From the NCBI RefSeq assembly GCF_006770285.1, contig NZ_CP017195.1, forward strand, positions 1,240,001 through 1,304,000: DNA of 64,000 bases, given 5' to 3'. How positions within the stretch are numbered: the first letter of the stretch is position 1; every line of letters starts with the position of its first letter. Below, in pieces: positions 42,975 to 54,823 of this stretch. The position numbers and the translations under genes are program-made. The notes under the pieces were generated by a model, which was not told where the DNA came from, did not search any database, and worked only from the letters and a program-made list of their open reading frames with translations. The DNA comes from Lactococcus paracarnosus. GTDB taxonomy: Bacteria; Bacillota; Bacilli; Lactobacillales; Streptococcaceae.

Positions 42975-43295
42975 ATGAAAAACATAATTTGGATATTCTC
43001 TATTAATTTTGATGGACAGGGTCCTTTTGGCTATAACGCCAGTCTAAATGTAATTGGAAATGCTTTTCAAGAGCAACTTAAAGCAGCACTATTACCTGAT
43101 ATTACAATCAATTTTATCACTTATGATGCTAATAGTGACGTGATACCAGTTTCAGATTTAATCGTATTTAATGATGTAGATGCTAGGTATCTTAAAGATC
43201 AGATAACAGATACAGGACTTTGTATCCCGAATAAGGCGATTTACGCAAAAGAAATTGAAGAAATTAAACAAAGCATCCTTACACGTTTAGTTTGA
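42975..43295 (+). CDS. Hypothetical protein, 106 residues
   Basis: ATG 42975 has AGAGG five bases upstream and gives MKNIIWIFSINFDGQGPFGY at the start. An upstream ATG at 42873 has no ribosome site and lies in the terminator zone. The protein is soluble, without signal or membrane segment, and alternates short hydrophobic strands with acidic loops (ITINFITYDANSDV, LIVFNDVDARYLKDQ). No family is recognised. It has its own probable promoter (GTGCTATATTAT region) and a strong terminator behind it, so it is a real monocistronic gene. Confidence 0.6.
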   Translation: MKNIIWIFSINFDGQGPFGYNASLNVIGNAFQEQLKAALLPDITINFITYDANSDVIPVSDLIVFNDVDARYLKDQITDTGLCIPNKAIYAKEIEEIKQSILTRLV

Positions 43296-43370
43296 TTTCC
43301 GACACTTATATAATCACTGCCAAATTAGACTATGATCACATTTTAAACTAACTGTATGTTGCAATACTAC

Positions 43371-43404
43371 AAAAAGGCTATTTCACTAATGAAATAGCCT
43401 TTTT
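43371..43404. terminator. Bidirectional terminator
   Basis: AAAAAGGCTATTTCA and TGAAATAGCCTTTTT pair perfectly over a four-base loop. It serves purL from the right and the hypothetical gene from the left. Confidence 0.93.
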
Positions 43405-43436
43405 GTATTGTTTAGCAACTTCTTGTTTTGTACAAC

Positions 43437-46400
43437 TTATCCTCTAAAATAGGCAACGGCACTCTCGAAAAGTTTCTGATCTTTATTACCAGGAATATTT
43501 TTGAATAAGCCTGCTTCATAGCGTTCAGAATGTCCCATTTTACCGAGAATTTGTCCGTTTTTGCTGATAATTCCCTCAATCGCAGCGACAGATCCATTAG
43601 GATTATAAGCAGAGTCCATCGTTGCTTGTCCTTGAAAATCAACATATTGGCTGATAATTTGACCATTTTTGCTTAGGTCTTCAAGTGCTTGAGCTGATAC
43701 GACAAATTTTCCTTCACCATGAGAAACTGGAATGGCATGAATATCACCTACTGCAACACCTTTTAACCATGGTGAATTGGTATTGATAATCTTAGTCTCA
43801 ACCATTTTAGCGACGTGCTGATTGGCATCGTTATAGAAAAGTGTTGGCGACTGATCAGATAAGCTATCAAAGCTACCATAAGGTAATAAGCCTGATTTAA
43901 CTAGAGCTTGGAAGCCATTACAGATACCAAAAATTAAGCCACCACGCATGATAAATGCTTCGATGGCTGATTTGACAGCTTCATTTAGCAAGATATTCAC
44001 GATGAATTTAGCTGAGCCATCAGGTTCATCTGCTGCTGAAAATCCACCTGCAAACATGAGAATATTTGCCTGCTCGATGTTAGCAACCATGTCTTTGATT
44101 GACTCTGAGATATCCATCGTCCGGAATGGGACAATCTTAGTCACAGCACCAGCAGCTTCAAATGCTTTTGCTGTATCATACTCGCAGTTTGTCCCTGGGA
44201 ATACTGGGATATACACTAAAGGCGTGGCGACACGATGTGGTGCCTTGATTTGCGTGCTAGAAGGCATTGTCTCAACAGCTTCAAGCTCAGCATTTTGGTC
44301 GAATAAGGTTGGATAGACCGCTTCTAAAGGTGTTTCAAAACTAGCTAGTAAAGCATCACCTGAAAGTGATACACCGTTAATATCAAGTGTAAATTCCTCG
44401 GTAGTCTGACCAATCTTCTGTAAGTCTGCAATCTCATCAGATGATGTGATAATGAAGCCCGCAAACTCAGCCTTAATCAAGTCGCTTACCTGAGCAAGAT
44501 CAACTTTAGCACCAATCTTGTTACCAAAACTCATCAGAGAAATCGCTTCACCAACCCCACCAGACTTGGTTGAAATCGCTGCTGTTATCTTGTATGATGC
44601 CTGTAATTCAGACACTAAGTTAAAGTTTGCTTTAACCCTTTCCCAATCGATTGTTTCTGCAACCGCAACACCTGGGATATAGTAAATATGCTCATTTACA
44701 GCTTTAAATTCAGGTGACAAGATGCGGTCTGCTTCAGACGTTGTCACACCAAATGCGATAAGCGTTGGCGGTACAGTCAATTCTTCAAATGTACCACTCA
44801 TCGAATCCTTACCACCAATAGATGGCAAGCCTAATTGTTCTTGCGCTTCGATAGACCCAAGTAAGGCTGCCAGTGGTTTACCAAATCGTTCAGCTTGTTT
44901 ATCCATGCGCTCAAAATATTCTTGGTAAGAAAACCGTGCGCTAGTCCAGTTAGCATTCGTTGCGACCAGACGTGCTGTTGCTTCAATCACTGCATAGGCT
45001 GCACCATGATAAGGTGACCATGAGGCAATCTCAGGATTATAGCCATGCGCTAAAAGCGATACCGTGTTTGTGACACCAGTAAGTACTGGTAATTTTTGGA
45101 CAGAACTTTCAGCAGGTGTCAATTGATAACGACCACCAATAGGCTGAATAACCGTTGAGCGACCGATTGAACTATCAAAGATCGTTTGCAAGCCTTTTTG
45201 TGAAGCAAAATTAAGCTGAGATAAAAGACTGTTTAAATCCGTATTTAAAGCATCTAAGCTTGTCATTTTTTCAAATGGGATAGGTAAATCAGAGTCTGTC
45301 ACAGTCGCATCAACGACAACACGAACGCCATTTGTATCGAGAAATGCGCGATCAATATCAACGATTGTTTGCCCTTTCCAGAGCATCTTTAAGCTTGCTT
45401 TTTCAGTCACTTGCGCAACTTGTACAGCTAGGATATTTTCCTTGGCACATTCAGAAATAAATTGGGCAACATCTTTAGCTGCAACCACGACTGACATCCG
45501 TTCTTGAGATTCTGAGATGGCAATTTCTGTGCCAGAAAGGCCTTGATATTTTAAGGGCACTTTGTCTAGGTCAATTTCAACACCATCGGCTAATTCACCG
45601 ATTGCGACACAGACACCACCAGCACCAAAGTCATTTGATTTTTTTACAAGTTGCGTGACGTCAGGATTACGGAAAAGACGTTGAATTTTACGTTCTTCTA
45701 TGGCATTCCCTTTTTGGACTTCAGCACCCGCTGTTTCCACTGTATCTTTGGTTTGCACCTTAGATGAGCCAGTTGCCCCACCTACACCATCACGGCCAGT
45801 TTTACCACCGAATAAGATGATGGCATCACCAGCTTGTGGTTTTAAGCGTAAGACATTTTCTTTTGGTGCTGCACCAACAACAGCTCCTGTTTCCAGACGT
45901 TTAGCTACAAATCCCGGATGGAAATATTCCTTAACATAGGTTGTCGCAAGGCCGATTTGATTACCGTATGAACTATAGCCGTGTGCAGCACCTTTAGAGA
46001 TGACTTGTTGGGGTAATTTGCCATGACGTGTTTCTGAAATAGGTGCTGTAATATCGCCAGCACCCGTAATGCGCATCGCTTGGTAAACATAAGCACGGCC
46101 TGACAATGGGTCACGAATGGCACCCCCGATACAAGTCGATGCCCCACCAAAAGGTTCAATCTCTGTTGGATGATTATGTGTTTCATTCTTAAACATGAGT
46201 AACCAAGGTTCTTTAACCCCATTCACATCGACTGAAATTTCAACACTACAGGCATTGATTTCATCAGAGACTTCCATGTCATCCAAACGACCGTTGGCAC
46301 GCTCATAGCGACCAAAAATAGTCGCCAATTCCATTAAGGTCGTTGGCTTTTCAGTCCGCTTAATTTCCTTGCGCATATTCAGGTATTTATCAAAAGTAGC

Positions 46401-47150
46401 TTGGAGTTGCCCCTTAAATTTTGACTGAGAAAAATCGATTGTTTTCAACTCAGTTTCAAATGTGGTATGACGCGTGTGGTCACTCCAGTATGTATCCAAC
46501 ACTTTTAACTCAGTTTCAGACGGATCACGCTTGACCTGTTTAAAGTAATCTTGAATCCAGAGTAAGTCAGCAACTTCCATGGCTAATGCATACCTGGCAT
46601 GTAAGTCAGTAATTTGGCTTGGTGTCATCGTAATGAAGCCAGCTAAAACAGGAATTTTATCAGCTGAACGTAGCATCTCTTCATCATGAATTGCGTGATC
46701 GATTGCTTTAAACCTTGAGTCGACACTATTGAGTTGATACCCTTTTATTTTTTCAAATTCAGGATCAGATAACTCAGCATTTAATAGATAGAGTTGCGCC
46801 GTTTTAACGACTGCAGCTTTGTCAGCACCTAATAAAAATAAGGCTTCTTCTGCTGAGCTTGCACGTTGATCAAATTGTCCAGGAAGGGACTCGATGGCAA
46901 AAAACTTACTTTTATCTAGTGCTAGTTGTACTGTTTCATCATCTAAGACATAGTCTGTCACTTTTTCAGAAAAAATCGTTTGCTCAGCAGTCGTTAGCAA
47001 GTCATCTGTGACATGGAAAACATCATAAACTTGTACGATGTTAACTGATGACAAAGTAGACAATTGCAGATTGTGCTGTAACTCATGTAAGAGTGCTTGA
47101 TTTTTCACTTTAAATTCTGGTTTTTTAGCAACAAAAATACGTTTTTTCAC
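43437..47150 (-). CDS. purL: Phosphoribosylformylglycinamidine synthase, long fused type
   Basis: PurL converts FGAR, glutamine and ATP to FGAM. This is the long form of 1,237 residues: an N-terminal PurS-like part, two tandem AIRS-like catalytic halves (DYFKQVKRDPSETELKVLDTYWSDH, FKNETHNHPTEIEPFGGA, GGKTGRDGVGGATGSS) and a C-terminal glutaminase with the nucleophile Cys in GICNGFQALVKSG. GTG 47150 is the likely start, with GAGGGG in the purC tail nine bases upstream; a TTG at 47168 would put that site inside the gene. Lactococcus lactis is known for separate purS, purQ and purL, so the fused form is notable. Confidence 0.95.
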   Translation of the reverse strand: MKKRIFVAKKPEFKVKNQALLHELQHNLQLSTLSSVNIVQVYDVFHVTDDLLTTAEQTIFSEKVTDYVLDDETVQLALDKSKFFAIESLPGQFDQRASSAEEALFLLGADKAAVVKTAQLYLLNAELSDPEFEKIKGYQLNSVDSRFKAIDHAIHDEEMLRSADKIPVLAGFITMTPSQITDLHARYALAMEVADLLWIQDYFKQVKRDPSETELKVLDTYWSDHTRHTTFETELKTIDFSQSKFKGQLQATFDKYLNMRKEIKRTEKPTTLMELATIFGRYERANGRLDDMEVSDEINACSVEISVDVNGVKEPWLLMFKNETHNHPTEIEPFGGASTCIGGAIRDPLSGRAYVYQAMRITGAGDITAPISETRHGKLPQQVISKGAAHGYSSYGNQIGLATTYVKEYFHPGFVAKRLETGAVVGAAPKENVLRLKPQAGDAIILFGGKTGRDGVGGATGSSKVQTKDTVETAGAEVQKGNAIEERKIQRLFRNPDVTQLVKKSNDFGAGGVCVAIGELADGVEIDLDKVPLKYQGLSGTEIAISESQERMSVVVAAKDVAQFISECAKENILAVQVAQVTEKASLKMLWKGQTIVDIDRAFLDTNGVRVVVDATVTDSDLPIPFEKMTSLDALNTDLNSLLSQLNFASQKGLQTIFDSSIGRSTVIQPIGGRYQLTPAESSVQKLPVLTGVTNTVSLLAHGYNPEIASWSPYHGAAYAVIEATARLVATNANWTSARFSYQEYFERMDKQAERFGKPLAALLGSIEAQEQLGLPSIGGKDSMSGTFEELTVPPTLIAFGVTTSEADRILSPEFKAVNEHIYYIPGVAVAETIDWERVKANFNLVSELQASYKITAAISTKSGGVGEAISLMSFGNKIGAKVDLAQVSDLIKAEFAGFIITSSDEIADLQKIGQTTEEFTLDINGVSLSGDALLASFETPLEAVYPTLFDQNAELEAVETMPSSTQIKAPHRVATPLVYIPVFPGTNCEYDTAKAFEAAGAVTKIVPFRTMDISESIKDMVANIEQANILMFAGGFSAADEPDGSAKFIVNILLNEAVKSAIEAFIMRGGLIFGICNGFQALVKSGLLPYGSFDSLSDQSPTLFYNDANQHVAKMVETKIINTNSPWLKGVAVGDIHAIPVSHGEGKFVVSAQALEDLSKNGQIISQYVDFQGQATMDSAYNPNGSVAAIEGIISKNGQILGKMGHSERYEAGLFKNIPGNKDQKLFESAVAYFRG

Positions 47151-47154
47151 GAGA

Positions 47155-47877
47155 TTATTTCCCCTCAAATTCTGTTTGTAAATCAGTAAGTACCCGTTGA
47201 TAAATTGGGATTAAATCACCCAGATCACGACGGTAAACATCTTTATCGACATGGTTATTATCTACATCCCAAAGGCGAGATGTATCAGGAGAAATCTCAT
47301 CTGCTAAGATAATCGTCCCATCAGGCAAGCGACCAAATTCAAGTTTGAAATCAATCAATTTAAGGTCAATTTTAGCAAATAAGTCAGTCAAAATAAGGTC
47401 AATAGCTAAGGCATTTTGTTTCAATATAGCGATTTCTTCATCACTTGCAATCTCTAAAAATTTAACATGGGCATCATTGATAAAAGGATCATCCAAGTCA
47501 TCATTTTTATAATAGAATTCGACAATCGGTGTTGCTAATTTGATCCCTTCAGCAAGGTCAAAACGCTTTGAAAATGAGCCAGCAGTATAATTGCGCACGA
47601 CAACCTCTAAAGGAATAATATCGACCTTCGTATTCAATTGTTCGGTTTTAGAAATTTGCTCAATAAAATGCGTTTGGACACTACGACGATTCAACTCACG
47701 AAAAATCAAACTTGTAATTTGATTATTTAAAGCACCTTTACCTGAAATCTGATCCTTCTTTTTGCCATTAAGTGCTGTCGCTTGATCTTTATACTGGGCA
47801 AGGACGATGCTCTCATCATCAGTTAGATAAAGATTTTTTGCTTTTCCTTCGTAAAGTAGTGTCAGTTTTTCAGTCAT
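47155..47877 (-). CDS. purC: Phosphoribosylaminoimidazole-succinocarboxamide synthase (SAICAR synthase)
   Basis: PurC joins CAIR and aspartate using ATP. The 240-residue protein has the family blocks [43 protein letters not shown] and [15 protein letters not shown]. It is the first gene of the purC-purL transcript, four bases before the purL GTG. The promoter carries a PurBox. Order and control match pur operons of this family of bacteria. Confidence 0.96.
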   Translation of the reverse strand: MTEKLTLLYEGKAKNLYLTDDESIVLAQYKDQATALNGKKKDQISGKGALNNQITSLIFRELNRRSVQTHFIEQISKTEQLNTKVDIIPLEVVVRNYTAGSFSKRFDLAEGIKLATPIVEFYYKNDDLDDPFINDAHVKFLEIASDEEIAILKQNALAIDLILTDLFAKIDLKLIDFKLEFGRLPDGTIILADEISPDTSRLWDVDNNHVDKDVYRRDLGDLIPIYQRVLTDLQTEFEGK

Positions 47878-47943
47878 TTTATTCTCCTAATTTGGTCATA
47901 AAGTTTTAAGATTCTTAGAATTTTCATATCTATCCATCTATTA

Positions 47944-48026
47944 TATGACTATCATAACGTATATCTGTTTAGAAACCACAAAAAAACTGCCTAATTACAG
48001 CAGTTTTTACATTAATGTTCGGATTA
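47944..48026 (-). promoter_or_regulatory. PurBox promoter of purC-purL
   Basis: TAATCCGAACATT at 48026-48014 matches the PurBox in 12 of 13 positions; the first base is T in place of A. The central G is at 48020. A TATGAT -10 at 47956-47951 gives a start near 47944, again 76 bases from the G. A TATAAT 11 bases downstream is an alternative -10 but breaks the spacing. Confidence 0.78.
47981..48009 (-). terminator. Terminator of mapZ
   Basis: AAAAACTGCTG and a matching GCAGTTTTTTT pair on the minus strand with a T run. It lies between the PurBox and the -10 of purC. Confidence 0.8.
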
Positions 48027-48104
48027 TAAGTAATTAACAAGGAAAAGAGACATAGCATGTTCATATATGACTAGTAAATCAAGTTTTTTGACTTTTCAAG
48101 TCTG

Positions 48105-49967
48105 CTAGTAATCTAAATTATCTGCATGACCAGCTGCATTACCGACGAAAAAACCAGTTTTACAATTGATAGATACAAGATAAGTGCCATCTGGTTTGTA
48201 AAGATTATAATAGCCATTTCCTTTTTGGATGCTAGCTGGTAAGAGAATATAGGCATCACCAGTGATATAGCCACGATCACGACATTTTTGTAAGACTAAC
48301 TCTCTAATGCCACTTGCCCATACAAAAGCAGCATCATTCAAGTTGGGATTTGGATCTACAGGAACACGTGATCTACCCGTCTCAAGTGGGATTGCAGGAT
48401 ATTGCGCTTGATATTGCGCAGTTGTTAACCCATATCCAGCTGAAGCACCGCCACCATTTGTTGCAGGTGCTGTCGCTTGATTAGTCGAACCAGATGACTG
48501 ATTAGTTGCGCCATTAGATTGACTAGTCGTTGTGCTTGGTGTTGTAGGCGTTATGGCAGGTGTTACTGATGCTGCAGCAGAAGCAGCAGATTTTGCTTTC
48601 TCTGCTTGTTGGGCTTGACCATGTGTAATCGCTTCTTTTAACAAACTATTTAACCCATCATTTTCAGTAGCAGTATAGCTTAACTTAACGCCATCTTTTA
48701 CAACAGCAGTTTTATCCAAAACACCATCCGTAATGATAGCCTTATCAAAGTTTGCATTCATCGCTTCAGTAACTGAAATCTCAGTTTTAAGTGCATCGAC
48801 CTTCATTTTCAAAGACTGGTAATCAGCGTTAGCTTTCAACTTGTCTACTGCACTGACTAATTCACCTATCTTAGCAAATTGGTCATTTTTAAGTTTTGTT
48901 TGTTTGTCATCAGTAAAAAAAACAGCATATTGTTGATTAAATGCTTTTGCTGCTTTAGTCTCTTCAGATTTTTTCTGACTTGACTGACTGGTTTTATCAG
49001 CTTCTTTTTGCTTGGACTGATTGATGTTAGCCCAAACTAAGCCTCCAGCAGCTAATAGTATCAAGGCACAGATACCAATGATTACTGGTTTTTTGCTCTT
49101 TTTAGGTTCAACTACAGGAGTATTTGAAACCGCAATAGGTTCAGGCTGCTCAGATAAGTGATCTTCTGCTAAAGCTGCATCTAAGCCAGTATTATCTTCT
49201 ATGATTAATGGCGGCACGGTAGAGACTTCAGAAAATGTGTCAGACTTTGTGGTAACTACTGCTGATACTTCCTCAGCTCTTTTTAAGTCATCAAACGGTG
49301 TATCATCATCAAGTTTAGGTTGAGTCATCTCAGTCTGTGATTCCTCAAGAGAATCAGATATGATTGCCCCTGAACCTACCGCTGCGTCATCTGCTGCTAG
49401 CAGAACTGTATCAAAACTACCTTGTGATTCAGGAAATACAGGTTCAATTTCCTGAAATTCGTCAGTTGACTTAGCTGATTCAGATGAGATGTGATGAGCT
49501 GACTCTGATCCATCATGAGCTTTTGAATCACTGTCAACTACTGCTATATCAGTTGCGTCCGAATGACTGTCAACCCTTGAAGTATCGGATGTAGCTAGGC
49601 TAGTCTCAGAAACTGGCATATCAGATCCATCTAGGCTACTGTCTGACACCGGTGCTTCAGATGTATCTACTTTACTGTCTGAGATTGGTACATCAGTTGC
49701 TTGCGTATTTGCATCTTCTCTAGCTGTTCTAACAAATTGATCTAGTGCATTGGCAGCTTCAACCGTTTTTGAATGTCTGTCCTTTTTAGCACTCTCAATC
49801 TCAGAACGGTGTTGGCGAATATATCGATCAAGCGTACTTTCTTTATCCTTATTTTCAGATGCTAATGTATCAGACTGCGCCGCAATCTGTTCCACTGTTA
49901 AGTTTTCAACATCTTTTAAGGCAATTGTCTTCTCTTTAAAAGTTGATTTTTTCTTTTTTTTAGCCAT
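48105..49967 (-). CDS. mapZ: Mid-cell anchored division protein MapZ
   Basis: MapZ marks the division site and guides FtsZ in streptococci and relatives. The 620-residue protein has a cytoplasmic N-terminus with the conserved block LTVEQIAAQ and STLDRYIRQHRSEIESAK. A long acidic Ser/Asp/Glu-rich linker (about residues 90-290) and one membrane helix (about 294-314) follow. Outside lie a helical domain, a Ser/Thr/Ala linker and the C-terminal domain with GNGYYNLYKPDGTYLVSIN and TGFFVGNAAGHADN. The order gpsB-rnpB-rlmL-mapZ is that of pneumococcus. Thr residues in the N-terminus may be kinase targets, as known for MapZ. Confidence 0.88.
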   Translation of the reverse strand: MAKKKKKSTFKEKTIALKDVENLTVEQIAAQSDTLASENKDKESTLDRYIRQHRSEIESAKKDRHSKTVEAANALDQFVRTAREDANTQATDVPISDSKVDTSEAPVSDSSLDGSDMPVSETSLATSDTSRVDSHSDATDIAVVDSDSKAHDGSESAHHISSESAKSTDEFQEIEPVFPESQGSFDTVLLAADDAAVGSGAIISDSLEESQTEMTQPKLDDDTPFDDLKRAEEVSAVVTTKSDTFSEVSTVPPLIIEDNTGLDAALAEDHLSEQPEPIAVSNTPVVEPKKSKKPVIIGICALILLAAGGLVWANINQSKQKEADKTSQSSQKKSEETKAAKAFNQQYAVFFTDDKQTKLKNDQFAKIGELVSAVDKLKANADYQSLKMKVDALKTEISVTEAMNANFDKAIITDGVLDKTAVVKDGVKLSYTATENDGLNSLLKEAITHGQAQQAEKAKSAASAAASVTPAITPTTPSTTTSQSNGATNQSSGSTNQATAPATNGGGASAGYGLTTAQYQAQYPAIPLETGRSRVPVDPNPNLNDAAFVWASGIRELVLQKCRDRGYITGDAYILLPASIQKGNGYYNLYKPDGTYLVSINCKTGFFVGNAAGHADNLDY

Positions 49968-49968
49968 A

Positions 49969-51120
49969 TTATTTTATTCTCTTACCAAAATACTGGTATA
50001 AATCTGTTCGAAGTCTACCATTATAGAGTTTTCGTTTTTTAGTTGCCTGACTACCATAGTGCTCTTCAAATAATAAATCACTTGTGATGATATATTTACT
50101 CCAAGTCTCAAGTGGTTTAAAGGTATCACCCATTTCCTCATATAATTGGAAAGCAGCTGTCTCATCACCAAGTCGTTCACCATAAGGCGGGTTTGAAATC
50201 AAGACACCATCCAGTTTATCTGTTCGGAAATCTTGTAATCTCAATTGCTTAAATTTAACAATACCCTCTAAGCCAATTTCCAGAGCATTTTCTTGTGCAA
50301 TCTGAATCATTCTACCATCAACATCAAAGCCTGAGATGTCTAAATCAGCATCATAGTTTGCTTTACTTTCAGCTTCATCACGGACTTTTTTAAAGATTTC
50401 ATCTTCAAACCATGGCCATTCCTCAAAAGCAAAGTCTCGATTAAAGCCTGGTGCGATATTCATACCAATCAAGGCAGCTTCTATACAAAACGTCCCCGAT
50501 CCACATGTTGGATCAACAAAGGGACGTGACATATTCGCACGCCAGTTGGTTAGCATAATGATGGCAGCTGCCATATTTTCTTTGATTGGTGCGCCACCCT
50601 TATCAACACGATAGCCACGTTTAAAGAGGGACTCACCCGTTGTATCGATCATGATCGTTGCAACGTCTTTATGTAAAGCGACTTCTATCGAGAACAAGGC
50701 ACCTGTTTCAGGAATCGGCACATTTTCAGGTCGGTGATAATGCACTTGTAATTTTTTAGCGATCGCTTTTTTAGTGATGGCTTGAATACTAGGCTCATTA
50801 TGTAGGGTAGATTTGATTGCCTTAGCTTTGGCGATCGGGAATTGCGCACCAAAAGGTAGTAGGTCTTCCCATGGTAATGCGGTTACCCCTTCAAACAAGT
50901 CATCAAACGTCTTTGCAGGAAATTCCCCTACGATGATCTTGACACGGTCTGCTGTTCTTAACCACAGATTTGCTGTCGCAATTGTTTCTTTCGTACCAGA
51001 AAATAAGACACGAGACCGATCGTCCATTTTGGTCTCAATACCTAAATCACGTAATTCTTTTGCAGTTAAACTTTCAAGTCCAGCTGCTGCGGTTGCCACT
51101 AAATTAAAATTATTTTTCAT
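49969..51120 (-). CDS. rlmL: 23S rRNA guanine-N2 methyltransferase (RlmL/YpsC type)
   Basis: The protein is 383 residues: a THUMP domain (about residues 50-160) and a SAM methyltransferase with FVDPTCGSGTFCIEAA and the catalytic NPPYGERLG. It matches the YpsC family, proposed to modify 23S rRNA. I start at ATG 51120 (MKNNFNLVATAAAGLES). A longer frame to 51219 would translate the 3' end of RNase P RNA and is rejected. The mapZ ATG follows the stop by two bases. Confidence 0.92.
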   Translation of the reverse strand: MKNNFNLVATAAAGLESLTAKELRDLGIETKMDDRSRVLFSGTKETIATANLWLRTADRVKIIVGEFPAKTFDDLFEGVTALPWEDLLPFGAQFPIAKAKAIKSTLHNEPSIQAITKKAIAKKLQVHYHRPENVPIPETGALFSIEVALHKDVATIMIDTTGESLFKRGYRVDKGGAPIKENMAAAIIMLTNWRANMSRPFVDPTCGSGTFCIEAALIGMNIAPGFNRDFAFEEWPWFEDEIFKKVRDEAESKANYDADLDISGFDVDGRMIQIAQENALEIGLEGIVKFKQLRLQDFRTDKLDGVLISNPPYGERLGDETAAFQLYEEMGDTFKPLETWSKYIITSDLLFEEHYGSQATKKRKLYNGRLRTDLYQYFGKRIK

Positions 51121-51163
51121 TTTATCATTTCTATCTTTTTTACTAGACCATTTGCACAATCTC

Positions 51164-51194
51164 AAAAAGGGCTGGAGCTTTACGCTCCAGCCCC
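51164..51194 (-). terminator. Terminator of rnpB
   Basis: GGGGCTGGAGC and GCTCCAGCCC pair around GTAAA and are followed by TTTTTG on the minus strand, directly after the RNA 3' end. Confidence 0.92.
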
Positions 51195-51612
51195 TGTCAT
51201 CCAGTTTTCTATAAGCCATGTTTTGTTCCAGTTAGCGCTTGAGCGCTAACCTTCGATAATCATCTGTCTGTTATGCTAAAGAAGTCTTTAACATAACCTC
51301 GTCGTACGTTCAATTCCGCGTGACAAGTGCCCCTACCATAAGTTTGGGTTGCTCGCTTGAGGGGTTTACCACGTTCCACTTGCTAAGTTTCCAAAGCAAC
51401 TCGTCTCTATGGCACTTTTACAGAATTTGTCGCATATTTTCCTAGGAAAACTTAGCTAAAATTCAGCCGTTAGGTCTGACACACCTACCTAGGCTTATTG
51501 TTTCGCCTAGCACAAACACTGCGGGCAATCTCAGCCCGCGCGAGCATGGACTTTCCTCACGACTCACAAGGGTAAACCCAAGAAATCGCGCAATTATCCA
51601 AAAACTGGTTGT
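51195..51612 (-). ncRNA. rnpB: RNase P RNA, class B
   Basis: This is the catalytic RNA of RNase P, which removes tRNA 5' leaders. Read on the minus strand it has the universal GAGGAAAGTCCATGCTCGC near the 5' end, GAGATTGCCCGCAGTGT, AAAGTGCCATAGAGACGA, the core GTGGAACGTGGTAAACCCC and the 3' end GGAACAAAACATGGCTTATAG. CCAGTTTT near 51605 pairs with AAAACTGG near 51205 to form helix P1, which sets both ends to within a few bases. Layout and missing P6/P16 features fit the Bacillus type (class B). About 418 nt. Confidence 0.95.
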
Positions 51613-51666
51613 TAAATGTTATAAGACTACCTGTCAAGTAGCCCTATTAATCGACAGCTCTATTAA

Positions 51667-52098
51667 CTATTCAGCAGGTGTAGCTTGATCTGAATTTGGT
51701 GCCATCGTTGGTGCCATTGTTTGCGACTGTGGTCCAAAAACGGCACGTTCCAAACGATTTAATCGTTTAAGAATATCAAAGTTATTAGCCGATTTCATCG
51801 TTACACGGCTACCATTTAATCCATCTGTTGCAACGTTAGCAGCAGGAGTTGGTGTGATTGGGTTAAAACGTTGCGTATTTTCAGTTACAGCAACTTGTGG
51901 AGTCGTCACAGCATTTTGAATTTTTTTCTTCAAAAATTCATTTTCTTCTTGTAAAGAAAGAATTTCTTCTTGAAATTTTTCATAATCGACGATGACTTCA
52001 TCTAGTAGATCATTTACTTGATCCTTATCGTAGCCACGCATTTTCACATCAAACTCTGCATCATAAATATCTTTAGGGGTAAAATTATAAGTTGCCAT
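51667..52098 (-). CDS. gpsB: Cell division regulator GpsB
   Basis: GpsB links cell wall enzymes to division. The 143-residue protein has the DivIVA-type N-terminus (FTPKDIYDAEFDVKMRGYDKDQVNDLLDEVIVDYE, residues 6-40) and a coiled coil to about residue 65. A flexible Thr/Pro/Asn linker and the C-terminal trimerising helix (NFDILKRLNRLERAVFG) follow. The C-terminal tail is longer than in most relatives (MAPTMAPNSDQATPAE). It lies just before rnpB. Confidence 0.93.
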   Translation of the reverse strand: MATYNFTPKDIYDAEFDVKMRGYDKDQVNDLLDEVIVDYEKFQEEILSLQEENEFLKKKIQNAVTTPQVAVTENTQRFNPITPTPAANVATDGLNGSRVTMKSANNFDILKRLNRLERAVFGPQSQTMAPTMAPNSDQATPAE

Positions 52099-52138
52099 TA
52101 TTTAAAAATCTCACTATTTCTTTTTCGTTATACTTCCA

Positions 52139-52167
52139 ATCTTACCAAAAAAAAAGCCTATTTACAA
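52139..52167 (-). promoter_or_regulatory. gpsB promoter
   Basis: TTGTAA (52167-52162) and TAAGAT (52144-52139) are 17 bases apart on the minus strand, 40 bases before the gpsB ATG. Confidence 0.55.
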
Positions 52168-52300
52168 GAGCCAGCCTCTAGTTAAATAAAAGAATTTAAA
52201 AGCGACTACTCTAGTCAACGACCTCATTAGTTATTGACGTCAAATCAAAATTGTACCTTTTTTTATCTCAAATTAAATAGTGTTTTCTATTCATTTCTAA

Positions 52301-54727
<2,427 letters not shown>

Positions 54728-54823
54728 TACCTTTCTTAGCTAGTAGGCTTTTCATATCAATGAAAAGTTAGTTGGGTCGATATGCCTGATAACAGTGTGA
54801 GAAGGTGACTACCTTTTCTCAGA

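Noticed and set aside
47637..47649. A perfect PurBox match on the minus strand inside purC
   Set aside because: It encodes Lys-Thr-Glu-Gln-Leu in PurC, and no -10 lies at the required distance (near 47567-47575). Probably chance.
51121..51219. A 33-residue N-terminal extension of the rlmL frame
   Set aside because: It would translate the 3' end and terminator of RNase P RNA (the ATG is the one in ACATGGCTTATAG). The ATG at 51120 gives the normal protein.
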